41,957 bases of DNA from Thermoflexibacter ruber (GCF_900113045.1 NZ_FONY01000043.1:1-41957); one strand, 5' to 3'; positions 17,701-26,580 are shown, counted from the first letter of the stretch. A program made the numbers and translations. The notes: generated from the letters alone by a model not told the origin.

Positions 17701-20292
17701 GGATTTTCTCCTGACGGAAAATATTTTTATACGCTATCTAATGGACTGATAGTCAGAGTTTGGGATATGCAAGGCAGGCAGGTGAACCAGTACCAAGTCA
17801 AAGAAAATAAAGAATATATTTATCAGCTTACCTTTGCTCCTAATAGCCAGTCTTTATTGCTTTATGCAAGTGTTTTTAATAATAAAAAAGGAGGTGATTT
17901 TTATGAAATTAGGAGTTGGGACCTCAGAACAGGAAATATCTCATTTAAAAAACGTTATGATGAATATTTCTACCAAATTGCTTTTTCGCCCAATGGAGAA
18001 GAAATTGCACTTGTCAGCGATACTACTCTTTACTTGACAGATTTGAAAGGAAATGTTCTCACTAAAATCAATGAACACGAACACAAGTTTTTCAATTTCT
18101 GTTTTTCCCCTGACAGCAAGCAAGTGATTACTACCAATAGGGCAAGAGCTATCAAGTTTTATGACATTGACTATATTAGGCAACTTTACAGTGAAGGCAA
18201 CCATGACCTCATTTTACCTATGCGCGTGTTTGAGGAAAGCGGTTTAGTAGATGCCATGTCCATAGTAGCCAACGGGAAGCAACTGATGACTGCCAATATT
18301 TACAATGGGTTAAAATTTTGGGATTTACAGAGTTACTACAAAATCGTGTATGGGGGAATAAACAACTTTATCAAGCCTGTAGCTTTTGCTCCTGACGGAA
18401 AGGAGTTCTTCAGCATGGTGCAAGGCAATACTAAAATTTATTCGTACAAAATCCGCTCAGAAAACACTTTTGATAAAGAGGAAATTAACCTTACTGATTC
18501 TGTCTATGCGGAAATTCATTTTGACGAAAAACATATCTTAAAAGCCACAGATAGTATTCGCATCTTTGATTTTGACTTACGGCAGTTGGCAAGCATTGCC
18601 AAACCTGAAAACTACTATCAATCCAAACTTTCCCAAGACGGTCAGAGAATATTGGTACTAAGCATAGATACTATCCAGATTTTCAATACCAAAGGCGAAA
18701 TCTTAACCACTATCCGCGATACAGGCACAGATGTTTTCATTTCGCCTGACAATCAATACATCGTTACTATCAACGATTTTGACAATGGCAACGATTTTAA
18801 TGCCAGAATATGGGACAGCAAAGGGAAACTATTAAGCACGCTTAAAGGACATAATAACTATATCAATGAAGTGAGTTTTTCTCCTGACGGCAAATATTTG
18901 GCTACAGCAAGCCAAGATTTTACAGCCAAAATTTGGAATTTTTCAGGACAAGAAGTCTTGACTTTGGCAGGGCATACTCAATCGGTAAATGTAGTAACTT
19001 TCTCGCCTAATGGAAGTTACATCTTGACAGGAAGCGATGACTATACCGCAAGGCTATGGAATTTAAGCGGAGAAGAACTCAAAACTTTTATCGCTCACAA
19101 GGTCAATGCGGCAGTTTTTTCTCCTGACGGCAAGCAAATCTTGACGGCAGGTACGCAAGATTTTAACCAAAAAGATTATTTTAACATTTCTAAGAAAAAA
19201 AGAACTTCCAATTTCTTTTCTATGAGCTATTCTGAAGAAGAGGAATTAGGCAAAGACAAGTATATGGTCAGTTCTATGATTTTGTGGGATATTAGCCAAG
19301 ACCAAAAAACATGGCTGCACTCCCCCAAAATTGCCAATTTTGCCTTGACTGACTACTTAGTAGCGGGAGCATCTATCCCCTACCGCACCCTGATTAGCTT
19401 AGAAAATGCTTATGAACTCAATACCGCAGGTTTTTACTATCTTCAGACTGACGTGCCTATCAGTGGTGTGCCTAAAAGCAAACGCTTGGGCTATGCCAAA
19501 AACTTTTTTGAGAAATCTTTGAAAATAGAACGTACCTATTACGGGGTCGTGGGCTTGGCAGAGGTAGGAGAACGCCAAAAAGGAGAGTTTGAGGTAGAAC
19601 TGATGACCAAAACCAATGATATAGAAGAACTAAGATGGTACATGGACTATATTTATAACAGTAAACTCAAAGTCGCTAAGAACCGCACTGACTCCTTAGA
19701 GTATTGGAAAGGACTGAAAAAAATAGCAGAAAAGTCTTTGGAAATTCGCCAAACCCCCCAAGCTCTCAATACTTTGCAAAGTGCCAACTACGTACTGAAG
19801 GACAAAGCAAATATCGCAATGGTACTCAACAATAGCCTCAACGAAATGAGAAAGTATGCAGACTTTTTCAGAGAGCAAAGAAATTTCCGCAAGTTAGGAC
19901 TGCTGCAAGCCACACAAGTCTATGAACACATCTTGCGAAACCTGAAACCTACTTCCGAAGATTACAAAAATGCAATAGAAACTTATAGCAAGTTGGCTTG
20001 GTATCAACTTTTGGACAGAGAAGTCGTAGAAGCAGAAAAATCGGTAAATCGCGGCTTAGAAATCAATGCCTTGCAAGCAGACAAGAGCCAAAAGTATCTC
20101 TACCTGAACCAACTGCTCGTCTATGTATTTACCAATCGCTATGAAGAAGCCAGAGCGATTTACCAGCGCGAAACGAGAAATGACCAACTCCCCGATGGCA
20201 AATCTTTCCGAGTTTTAGTAAAGGAGGACATAGACAAATTGGAAAAAGCAGGTTTGGTATTGGATAGGAATAAGGTGAGTTGGGTAAGATAA
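14707..20292 (+). CDS. CHAT protease - STAND-type NTPase - TM - WD40 protein
   Basis: 1861 residues. Order: CHAT caspase-like domain (about 1-210) with the likely catalytic pair His78 in HYGGHAD and Cys119 in FFNGCST. Then a P-loop NTPase of nSTAND/NACHT type with Walker A GQAAVGKSS (Lys292) and Walker B VIILDHVEE (Asp487), followed by a helical region. A single TM helix lies at about 820-838, just after an Arg-rich stretch. A WD40 propeller spans about 900-1530, clearest in the KGHNNYINEVSFSPDGKYLA and AGHTQSVNVVTFSPNG blades. The C-terminus (about 1590-1861) is TPR-like helical. A low-complexity insert of roughly 150 residues separates Walker A and B. This is the layout of STAND signal proteins: the propeller senses, the NTPase oligomerises and the protease acts. 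A role in defence or cell death is inference. Start is GTG, with no ATG after the upstream in-frame stop that would keep the CHAT domain. Confidence 0.9.
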   Translation: MQIPVIFLAFANDKVDNARYLRNLPRELDGIRNALLPAVKAGLCEVVERANATIDNILDTFQDQRYRDRIAIFHYGGHADGYQLLLEELDGSHAVAYGGGLVSFFAMQKGLKLVFFNGCSTHQQSLELTQAGIPAVIGTSNAINDDVATLLAIRFYRGIAQGMTLERSWNAAVSNIKIKQNEGNTRGLYRKEAAQKLVDERFPWELLIREGAEIVKEFNLPTEVNNPLFGLPEIPKIYNLPAEPYQFLLPYTRPYAEIFFGRATYIRDLYNRITDKNSAPIICIFGQAAVGKSSLFDAGLRPRLESSHIVQYIKRKQGKGLLGTLEEALGIEKSEEEIDAERKSILEAKDNFEQKPVETLSLDLLNSLTITDSHTLSNEASNNHNSAETFEGQAVEVMTETEISSQESKPSKSKDALIEALRDLSTKVDLSLQGTIFKFIQELNKEEKSNKTSNTPNQPSAAGTSRLLQRWKQIEEESGKPLVIILDHVEECYTRPMMTDKALNEGEQLNMGEREIEIFLQEVKALFNDLSNLPRGKLLLGYRKEYQADFEEWFKWFKLPQNKVFLENLEREEIIEIIQGLTSTENLRRNYRISIETGLAEIIADDLLEDRESAIAPALQMILTKLWKSCENEHTRLFTIQKYQELKKQGLFVKDFLEEQMQKIREWNPEVEESGLVLDILMQHTTRFATAGMQNVNELKKLYSHKAEILGSILDKCKELFLLTDLGQSTALAHDSLAPIIQEKYRKSMYVGQRAMRLLENKIVNFNPNDKKSSVFDERELGVVEEGGKGMRYWTEKELELIEASRRRRAINKRNRRWRRIGFIASVVTVIGFTIYSWILKNIASNEQIRAEASQLMTLAVQNEDMTMALRLAERADSLAMYIQDNSMKEKLIEILATGNFYTSFWQGSLANPKICLDKEGSRMLFYGIDSVLYVRDLKGNDLFKLTNQSIIDFDLSADGRKILTLGNSDNIARLWDINGKQLATFKENIKDYVFNQLGFSPDGKYFYTLSNGLIVRVWDMQGRQVNQYQVKENKEYIYQLTFAPNSQSLLLYASVFNNKKGGDFYEIRSWDLRTGNISFKKRYDEYFYQIAFSPNGEEIALVSDTTLYLTDLKGNVLTKINEHEHKFFNFCFSPDSKQVITTNRARAIKFYDIDYIRQLYSEGNHDLILPMRVFEESGLVDAMSIVANGKQLMTANIYNGLKFWDLQSYYKIVYGGINNFIKPVAFAPDGKEFFSMVQGNTKIYSYKIRSENTFDKEEINLTDSVYAEIHFDEKHILKATDSIRIFDFDLRQLASIAKPENYYQSKLSQDGQRILVLSIDTIQIFNTKGEILTTIRDTGTDVFISPDNQYIVTINDFDNGNDFNARIWDSKGKLLSTLKGHNNYINEVSFSPDGKYLATASQDFTAKIWNFSGQEVLTLAGHTQSVNVVTFSPNGSYILTGSDDYTARLWNLSGEELKTFIAHKVNAAVFSPDGKQILTAGTQDFNQKDYFNISKKKRTSNFFSMSYSEEEELGKDKYMVSSMILWDISQDQKTWLHSPKIANFALTDYLVAGASIPYRTLISLENAYELNTAGFYYLQTDVPISGVPKSKRLGYAKNFFEKSLKIERTYYGVVGLAEVGERQKGEFEVELMTKTNDIEELRWYMDYIYNSKLKVAKNRTDSLEYWKGLKKIAEKSLEIRQTPQALNTLQSANYVLKDKANIAMVLNNSLNEMRKYADFFREQRNFRKLGLLQATQVYEHILRNLKPTSEDYKNAIETYSKLAWYQLLDREVVEAEKSVNRGLEINALQADKSQKYLYLNQLLVYVFTNRYEEARAIYQRETRNDQLPDGKSFRVLVKEDIDKLEKAGLVLDRNKVSWVR

Positions 20293-20413
20293 GGGAGAAA
20301 GTCATACTCCACCCTTTTAGCAGTCAAAGATTCCAGCACAGAAAAAATAAAAACCTTCTCTATTCCTTACATTTAGCAAAAGTTTGTTATCTTTAAACAT
20401 AAGAGTTACAAAC

Positions 20414-21292
20414 ATGAAAGTAGGCATTGGAAAAATAGTATTCTTGTTCTTGGTGGCTTGCGTGCCTACCAAAAAATACGACCTTTTAGTCCAATCTATG
20501 CAGAAAAGCACCATAGAAAAAAAGTTATTGGAAGACTCCTTAGCTGTAGTCAGCGCAGAACTCAGAGAGTTAGACAGTCTTACCATAGAAACTGTTTTTC
20601 ATAAAAATCGACAAATTGATTCTTTGAAAAAGAAATTGGAAGAACTACAAACCAATTACTTGAGTTTGCAAAAAAACGTATTTTTCCAAATCCAAGAACT
20701 GCAAAAAGATAAAACTAATTACAAATCCCAACTTGCACAGAGAGATTCCCTGCTTAGCCAGTTGATTCAACAAAGCAGGCAACTAATGTCTGAGAATCAG
20801 CTTCTGATAGAGGAAATGAACTTTCTGAAAAAAAGCTACCTTTCTGCCCCCTCACTTGGGCGTGAGTCTTATTTGGACAGTTTGCAAAGCAAACTGTTAA
20901 AGGAAATAGGTAATTTCATTGGTCGGGAGATGAGTTTACAAAAGCAAAATAATCAACTTCAACTCTTTTTAGCCCATCAGTTACTTTTTAAGCCTAACGA
21001 TTACTCACTGACACAAGACGGCGAATTTATACTTTATTTGATTAGCAAAGTGCTTAAAAATGAAGTAAATACCGATATTTCTCTCTTGAACTACACTGCC
21101 CAAGATATGCCCGAAACGGACAAATGGGAGGTCAGCATCAAGCAAAGTAAGGAAGTAATGAACCAACTGCTTAAAAACGGACTTGCAGAAAACCAACTGA
21201 ATATGACCAATATCTCACCTGCACAAAACTCCGCTACAGGAGTAGGAACGGTACTGAATCGCATAGAATTGCATATAGGATTGAAAAAGTAA
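20414..21292 (+). CDS. coiled-coil lipoprotein with a degenerate OmpA-like C-terminus
   Basis: 292 residues from ATG 20414. An in-frame TTG 30 nt upstream is rejected because the ATG gives a clean signal peptide. Lipobox LVAC is followed by VPTKKYD, and the Cys at about residue 16 would be acylated. Residues 25-150 form a heptad-rich coiled coil. The C-terminal 110 residues (LLFKPNDYSLTQDGEFILYLI, then WEVSIKQSKEVMNQLLKNGLAENQLN) follow the strand-helix pattern of OmpA/MotB peptidoglycan-binding domains but lack the clear NxxLSxxRA core. It probably links the outer membrane to the cell wall. It starts 120 nt after the CHAT gene, and I cannot tell whether they share a transcript. Confidence 0.8.
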   Translation: MKVGIGKIVFLFLVACVPTKKYDLLVQSMQKSTIEKKLLEDSLAVVSAELRELDSLTIETVFHKNRQIDSLKKKLEELQTNYLSLQKNVFFQIQELQKDKTNYKSQLAQRDSLLSQLIQQSRQLMSENQLLIEEMNFLKKSYLSAPSLGRESYLDSLQSKLLKEIGNFIGREMSLQKQNNQLQLFLAHQLLFKPNDYSLTQDGEFILYLISKVLKNEVNTDISLLNYTAQDMPETDKWEVSIKQSKEVMNQLLKNGLAENQLNMTNISPAQNSATGVGTVLNRIELHIGLKK

Positions 21293-21310
21293 AAAATACC
21301 TTTATCTTTG
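21281..21310 (+). promoter_or_regulatory. Bacteroidota-type promoter of holA
   Basis: TTG (21281-21283), a 19-nt spacer, then TATCTTTG (21303-21310), an exact TAnnTTTG -7 element. The -33 element overlaps the end of the upstream lipoprotein gene. Expected start of transcription near 21316, about 30 nt before the holA ATG. Confidence 0.7.
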
Positions 21311-21346
21311 CACTCGCTAAGACGAACCGTTTTACTTAAAAAAATC

Positions 21347-22369
21347 ATGGCAGTTACAGCAGATTCAGTTTTAAAAGACTTAAAATCAAATAAATACGCT
21401 CCAGTTTACTTTCTGCAAGGCGATGAGCCTTATTACATAGACCTGATAGCAGAATATATTGAAAACCATGCACTTAGCCCAGAGGAAAAAGGCTTTAACC
21501 AAACCGTAGTGTATGGCAAAGATGTCAATGTGGTAGGCATTCTCAACACTGCTCGCCGCTTTCCCGTCATGGCTCAAAGGCAGGTGGTCATCGTCAAAGA
21601 AGCCCAAGAAATCCAAGATTTAGGGCAGGAAAAAGCCCGCACCATGTTGCAAAACTACTGCCTCAAACCTGTACCCAGCACTATTTTGGTATTTTGCCAT
21701 AAATACAAAAAGTTGGATGGCAGGAGCAAGCTCGCTCAAACCATTGCCAAAGAAAGTGTTTTCATAGAAACTAAAAAACTCTACGACAACCAGATACCCA
21801 ACTGGATAAGCAATTACTTTCAAGAAAAAGGCTTTAAAATTACAGAAAAAGCAGTCATTATGTTGGCTGAGTTTATTGGGAATGATTTGAGCCGCATGGC
21901 AAATGAGATAGACAAACTGCTGATTAATTTTAATGAAAAAGTACAAATTAACGAAGAGGTTATCAGCAAATACGTAGGCATTAGCAAAGAATACAATACC
22001 TTTGAACTACAAGATGCTTTGGCAAAAAAAGACGTAGTAAAAGCAAACCGAATAGTCAATTACTTTGCTATGAATCCCAAAAATAATCCTATCATTCCTA
22101 TTATTGCTTTGCTCTATAGCTACTTCACCAAAGTAATGATGGTACATCACAGCGAAGACAAAAGCAAGCAAGGAATCGCTAAAACTTTGGGAGTCAATCC
22201 TTTTTTTGTAGATGACTACCTCTCCGCCAGCAAAAACTACTCTGTGCCTAAACTTATCAAAGTCATAGAATTTTTGAGGGAGGCAGACTTGCACTCCAAA
22301 GGCATCAATAGCAATATAGAAGATGGACAAATTTTAAAAGAATTGGTTTTCAAGGTTTTGCATATATAA
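21347..22369 (+). CDS. holA: DNA polymerase III delta subunit
   Basis: 340 residues from ATG 21347. The upstream in-frame TTG at 21308 lies inside the promoter, so it cannot be the start. Delta opens the beta sliding clamp within the clamp loader. Family features: the YFLQGDEPYYIDLIAEYIE start (about 18-40), an AAA+-like N-terminal domain without Walker A, VVIVKEAQEIQDL (about 82-95), TILVFCHKYKKLDGRSKL, FIGNDLSRMANEIDKLL (about 184-200), and a C-terminal collar with FRYxxK-like helices. Monocistronic, converging on the GAF gene with a 3-nt gap and no terminator between them. Confidence 0.93.
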   Translation: MAVTADSVLKDLKSNKYAPVYFLQGDEPYYIDLIAEYIENHALSPEEKGFNQTVVYGKDVNVVGILNTARRFPVMAQRQVVIVKEAQEIQDLGQEKARTMLQNYCLKPVPSTILVFCHKYKKLDGRSKLAQTIAKESVFIETKKLYDNQIPNWISNYFQEKGFKITEKAVIMLAEFIGNDLSRMANEIDKLLINFNEKVQINEEVISKYVGISKEYNTFELQDALAKKDVVKANRIVNYFAMNPKNNPIIPIIALLYSYFTKVMMVHHSEDKSKQGIAKTLGVNPFFVDDYLSASKNYSVPKLIKVIEFLREADLHSKGINSNIEDGQILKELVFKVLHI

Positions 22370-22372
22370 TAG

Positions 22373-23923
22373 CTATGCTTGCTTGCTTTCCAACTCTTTG
22401 ATTCTGGCAAGGTATTGAGCTTCTTTCTCTTGCAACTGCATTAACTGCTCCCTAAGCGTTTCTTGCGCTCTTTGTGCTTCTTCGTTTCTTTGCTCTGACT
22501 CCTCCAATAATTTGTTGATAGCAGTTTCTTTCTCTTTGAGTTTCAACATATTCTTTTTCAGAATTTCCTCATTGACTTGCATTCTATGGTTTGCCAATTC
22601 TATCTCTTTTTGCTTGCGTTGCATTTCCTCTTGGGTAGCGTGTAGTTCTTCCATATTTTGACGCATCTCCTCCTCTTGTGCGCGCATCTGCTCAGCTTGT
22701 TCTTGGGTTTCTCTGAGCAATTTTTGTGTTTTTTCGTTAATTTTGGCAGAAAGAATGGCAGAAGCAATAATCTCTCCCACACGACTAACAAACTCAACAT
22801 GGAAAGGTTGGAAAGTTTTGAAAGAGGCTAACTCTATCATGCCACAGATTTGTTGATTGTATTTTAGAGGCACGATGAGAATACAGCGAGGAAGGGATTT
22901 GCCCAAACCCGAAGTGATATGCACATAGTTCTCAGGGACTTCTGTTAAAAGTAAAGGCTCTTTATCTTGGAAAGACTGACCTAACAATCCCTCACTGATA
23001 TAGATTTTTTTGTCTATGTATTTTGACCTTTCGTAAGCGTAGCAGGCTTCCATAGTCAGAAAAGGCTCATCTTCCTCCTCCTCATTGAGAATGAATAAGC
23101 CCCCTTGCGTTGCCTCTACCTGCTTAACCATTTCTGCAATAATTTCCTCATAAAGCACTTGTATATGCTGAACATCTTTTCGGATAATTTCATTGAATTT
23201 GGCAATACCTTCTGCCCTCCACTGCCTGATTTTATCTTCTTCTTTTGCCCTTTCTACTTCTCTAATGTAATCGCTTAGTTTACTCTCATTGGCTTGCAGC
23301 TGCGCTTTTTGTACTTGCATTTCCTTGATGAGGCGAGAACTATTTGCCTCACTTACTAAAATATCTTGCTGCAAAACATATAAAATAATGAAACTTACCA
23401 AGACAGAGGAAAATTTGAGAAACACATCAAAAAAGGCAGTTCTAAGCACATTACTATCAAAATTGAAATCAAGCAGGCTATTAAAGAATGGAAAAAGAAA
23501 GAGAGAGAGCATAGTGAGTGTCAAAGCCGAATACAAAGAAAGCTTTTCCTGAGCATTAAAGAGTATCCAAGGAAGAATTACTACAGCAAACTGAAATATG
23601 ACTACCGCAGGGACAGCTTGCTCTCCATTACCCAATACTGCTGCATGAGAAGAAAGTATGCCAAAAGAAGGCAAAATAGACATTAGGAAACGACTTGCCA
23701 AAGGGAACTGTACCAAAGATAGCAAAAGAGGAAGAGCGTAAACCAAAGTAACTACTAAACTCAAATACAGAAAGTTATTTTGTTTAAGAACGATAAAAAC
23801 TATGTCGAGCAATAACATGTAAATCAGAAAAGTAAAACTAATCTGATTGCTCATCTTGATTTTCCTTCTCAGCAAAGGATGATGGTCTTCCCTAATGCCT
23901 AACTCAAATATCTTCTTTAGCAT
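22373..23923 (-). CDS. membrane GAF-domain protein with long coiled coils
   Basis: 516 residues. The N-terminal 25-190 is hydrophobic with about six TM helices. A coiled coil (about 195-240) leads into a GAF domain (about 245-390, with QVEATQGGLFILNEEEE and ISEGLLGQSFQDKEPLLLTEVPENY, then CGMIELASF). The last 120 residues are an almost continuous Glu/Gln-rich coiled coil. There is no kinase, cyclase or phosphatase domain, so it probably passes a signal to partners through the coil. Cytophagales genomes carry many such GAF proteins, often paired elsewhere with SpoIIE-type phosphatases. One of those is encoded at 34244 in this window, but not next to it. Ligand unknown. Confidence 0.85.
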   Translation of the reverse strand: MLKKIFELGIREDHHPLLRRKIKMSNQISFTFLIYMLLLDIVFIVLKQNNFLYLSLVVTLVYALPLLLSLVQFPLASRFLMSILPSFGILSSHAAVLGNGEQAVPAVVIFQFAVVILPWILFNAQEKLSLYSALTLTMLSLFLFPFFNSLLDFNFDSNVLRTAFFDVFLKFSSVLVSFIILYVLQQDILVSEANSSRLIKEMQVQKAQLQANESKLSDYIREVERAKEEDKIRQWRAEGIAKFNEIIRKDVQHIQVLYEEIIAEMVKQVEATQGGLFILNEEEEDEPFLTMEACYAYERSKYIDKKIYISEGLLGQSFQDKEPLLLTEVPENYVHITSGLGKSLPRCILIVPLKYNQQICGMIELASFKTFQPFHVEFVSRVGEIIASAILSAKINEKTQKLLRETQEQAEQMRAQEEEMRQNMEELHATQEEMQRKQKEIELANHRMQVNEEILKKNMLKLKEKETAINKLLEESEQRNEEAQRAQETLREQLMQLQEKEAQYLARIKELESKQA

Positions 23924-24037
23924 CTTTTTCTAATAATCATAATCAATAAGCCTCTATGCAAATATGTCATTTTTTAGTTAAAAAGCCAAAATAGAAAACT
24001 TATTTTTAAGATAGAGAAATTAATAGAAATTTTTTAT

Positions 24038-24056
24038 CTTTGTAAAACATACAAAG
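24038..24056. promoter_or_regulatory. palindromic operator overlapping the Fur-family promoter
   Basis: CTTTGTA-aaaca-TACAAAG is a perfect 7-bp inverted repeat. It overlaps the -7 element TATCTTTG (24035-24042) and the expected transcription start, and lies 14 nt before the ATG of the Fur-family gene. Such placement would let the bound protein block its own promoter. That the Fur-family protein binds here is inference. Confidence 0.5.
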
Positions 24057-24069
24057 ATTGATATTTACA

Positions 24070-24615
24070 ATGCATACAGTAGAAAAAAATGCTAAAAATC
24101 CTATAAAAGAAAATATGGACAAAGAACTGATAGAAAAGGAGAAAATGGATAGAGAGAAATACGAAACAGTAAAGCAGATATTTACTAACTATTTGGAGAA
24201 CAAAGAGTTAAGAAAAACACCAGAACGCTTTGCTATTTTAGAAGAAATCTACATCAGAGGAGGGCATTTTGACGTAGAGTCCTTGTATATCAGCATGAAA
24301 AATAAAAACTACCAAGTAAGTCGTGCTACTGTATATAATACTTTAGATTTGTTAGTAGATTGTGATTTGGTTACAAAGCATACTTTTGGGGAGAATATAG
24401 CACGCTATGAAAAATCCTATGGCTATAAGCAACACGACCATTTGATTTGTTCAGATTGCAACAAAATTATGGAGTTTTGCGACCCCCGAGTACAACACAT
24501 TCAAAATATGGTAGGCGAACTACTGAAATTTAAAATTAGTCATCATTCTTTGGTGCTTTATGGCACCTGCGAAGACGAAAATTGTCCTGAGAAATTGAAA
24601 AAGTTTTCTAATTAA
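24070..24615 (+). CDS. fur: Fur-family metal-dependent transcription regulator
   Basis: 181 residues from ATG 24070. A charged N-terminal extension (about 1-30) precedes a winged helix (about 35-110, with [51 protein letters not shown]) and the metal-binding dimer domain with [11 protein letters not shown] (metal His and Cys) and a second Cys pair in GTCEDENC. It could be Fur, PerR or Zur; the residues visible do not decide. An upstream in-frame TTG lies inside the operator and is not used. A STAS gene begins 25 nt after the stop and is probably co-transcribed. Confidence 0.93.
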   Translation: MHTVEKNAKNPIKENMDKELIEKEKMDREKYETVKQIFTNYLENKELRKTPERFAILEEIYIRGGHFDVESLYISMKNKNYQVSRATVYNTLDLLVDCDLVTKHTFGENIARYEKSYGYKQHDHLICSDCNKIMEFCDPRVQHIQNMVGELLKFKISHHSLVLYGTCEDENCPEKLKKFSN

Positions 24616-24640
24616 AAACCTTAATTTATTTTATGATATT

Positions 24641-25003
24641 ATGATTTATCACCATGAAATCACTGACGATGTATTATTGGTTAGCGTCAATGGAGACTTA
24701 TTAGGACTGCCAGAAGACCAAAAGTTACTCCATTTGGCAGAAAGTCAAATGTTAGAGAACAACATTACTCGCTGCGCTATTGACATTTCTAACGCCCACT
24801 ATATCAATAGTACAGGTTTGACGATTCTCATTCGTATTCTCACCCTATATCGCAATGCAGGAGGTGAGGTAGTCTTGATAAATCCTTCTCCTTCAGTAAG
24901 TAAGGTATTGGTAATTACCAAGTTAAACGCTATTTTTCAAGTGCTAAAAAACAAAGAAGAAGCCCTAAATGCCCTTTCTACCAAACAATTAGCAAGTGTA
25001 TAA
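24641..25003 (+). CDS. STAS-domain protein (anti-sigma factor antagonist type)
   Basis: 120 residues, a single STAS domain. GDLLGLPEDQKLLHLAES, then CAIDISNAHYINSTGLTILIRIL with the Ser of the N-S-T-G motif, which is the phosphorylation site in SpoIIAA/RsbV-type proteins. These bind an anti-sigma kinase when dephosphorylated by a PP2C phosphatase. No RsbW-like kinase or sigma factor adjoins it. A SpoIIE-type phosphatase lies 9 kb away. It starts 25 nt after the Fur-family gene and ends 8 nt before the convergent GMC gene. Confidence 0.9.
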   Translation: MIYHHEITDDVLLVSVNGDLLGLPEDQKLLHLAESQMLENNITRCAIDISNAHYINSTGLTILIRILTLYRNAGGEVVLINPSPSVSKVLVITKLNAIFQVLKNKEEALNALSTKQLASV

Positions 25004-25011
25004 GCCTCTCT

Positions 25012-26580
25012 TTATTTGTTTTTTATCAAGTCTGCCGCTTTTTCTGCTATCATAATCGTAGGGGCATTAGTATTGCCACGAACTATGGTAGGCATGACAG
25101 AAGCATCTACTACCCTAATATTTTCCAAGCCATGTACTTGCAGTTTATCATTAACTACTGCCTTTGTATCATTGCCCATTCTACACGTGGAAGTAGGGTG
25201 ATACAAAGTTTGGAGGTGAGTTTTTATATGCTCTATTATCTCTTGCTCATTTTGAAGCTCTTTGGTAGGAAGGTAAGCCTGCTTGATGTAAGGCTGAAGA
25301 GGTTTAGCAGTAAGTATTTGATAGCCAATATTAAATCCTTCTATCATGGTACGTAAATCTTCTTCTTTGCTCAGGTATTGAGGGTCAATCAGGGGAGCAT
25401 CGTGTGGATTAGGTGATGATAGTCGCACTTCTCCTGTACTTTCAGGCTGTAATAGCGTAGGTCCCATGGAAAAACCGTTGCCTTTGATTTTATTAAAACC
25501 ATGATTGACAAAGTAGCCCGGACCGAAGTGATACTGTATGTCTGGAGCGGTTAAGTGGGGCTTGGTGCGAATAAAACCACCTCCTTCTGCAATATTACTT
25601 GCAAAAGGGCTTTTCCCAGTAAACAAAAATTTTAAAAGATTCCATGGCGTATCTTGAGTATCTAAGGTAATTTTTTGATTACAAGTCATGACTATAGAGG
25701 TGATTACATGGTCTTTCAAATTTTGACCCACCCCTTGCAAGTCATGTACTACTGGAATATTGAATTGCTGCAAATCTTGACCTCTACCGACTCCAGAGAG
25801 CATCAATAGTTGAGGGCTTTGAAATGCTCCTGCACATAATAAAATCTCACTATTGGCTTTTTCCGTTTTGATTTGTCCCCCTTGCTCAAACTCTACCCCT
25901 ACTGCTTTTTTCCCTTCAAATAGAATCTTACGCACCAAACTTTTTGTCATTACCTTCAAATTGGGTCTTTTCAAAGCAGGTGCTAAAAACGCCTTAGCAG
26001 TGCTATGTCTTCGACCTCTTTCATCTATGGTAGTTTGAAACATGCCAAATCCCTCTTGCTCTGCTCCGTTAAAGTCTGGATTGGCAGCATAGCCAAGTGA
26101 TTTTGCCGCTTCTACAAGCAAGGACGTAAGTGGGTTAGGTAGCACTTGGTTGCGAACATTGAGTAGTCCTCTTTCTCCATGAAAACTATCTTTAAAAACT
26201 TGTTGATTTTCTGATTTTTTGAAATAAGGTAAAACATCTTCGTAGCTCCACCCTTTATTGCCCAATCTCGCCCAAGTATCATAGTCTTCCTTATGACCAC
26301 GAATGTAAATCATGGCATTGATGCTACTTGACCCGCCTAAAACCTTGCCTCGCGGTTGGTACATTTTCCTATGATTGACAAAAGGTTGTGGCTCAGTATA
26401 AAAGTTCCAATCTGCCTCAGTACGGAAAAGTTTATAAAAAGCGGCAGGTATACTAATAAGAGGGTTATTATCTTTTTTCCCTGCTTCTAAGAGTAATACT
26501 TTGATTTGTGGATTTTCTGAAAGTCTATTAGCAAGTACGCAGCCCGCAGAGCCTGCCCCTACAATGATATAGTCAAACAT
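25012..26580 (-). CDS. GMC-family FAD oxidoreductase (choline dehydrogenase-like)
   Basis: 522 residues. FAD-binding start FDYIIVGAGSAGCVLANRLSE (GxGxxG at about 8-13), the first GMC signature RGKVLGGSSSINAMIYIRG (about 75-93), the second GAFQSPQLLMLSGVG (about 250-265), and the C-terminal active site with His461 in HPTSTCRMG and Asn505 in RGNTNAPT. It oxidises an alcohol, with FAD as cofactor. Closest by eye to choline/alcohol dehydrogenases of the BetA group, but without betB or a transporter nearby the substrate cannot be named. Cytoplasmic, with no signal peptide. Confidence 0.92.
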   Translation of the reverse strand: MFDYIIVGAGSAGCVLANRLSENPQIKVLLLEAGKKDNNPLISIPAAFYKLFRTEADWNFYTEPQPFVNHRKMYQPRGKVLGGSSSINAMIYIRGHKEDYDTWARLGNKGWSYEDVLPYFKKSENQQVFKDSFHGERGLLNVRNQVLPNPLTSLLVEAAKSLGYAANPDFNGAEQEGFGMFQTTIDERGRRHSTAKAFLAPALKRPNLKVMTKSLVRKILFEGKKAVGVEFEQGGQIKTEKANSEILLCAGAFQSPQLLMLSGVGRGQDLQQFNIPVVHDLQGVGQNLKDHVITSIVMTCNQKITLDTQDTPWNLLKFLFTGKSPFASNIAEGGGFIRTKPHLTAPDIQYHFGPGYFVNHGFNKIKGNGFSMGPTLLQPESTGEVRLSSPNPHDAPLIDPQYLSKEEDLRTMIEGFNIGYQILTAKPLQPYIKQAYLPTKELQNEQEIIEHIKTHLQTLYHPTSTCRMGNDTKAVVNDKLQVHGLENIRVVDASVMPTIVRGNTNAPTIMIAEKAADLIKNK

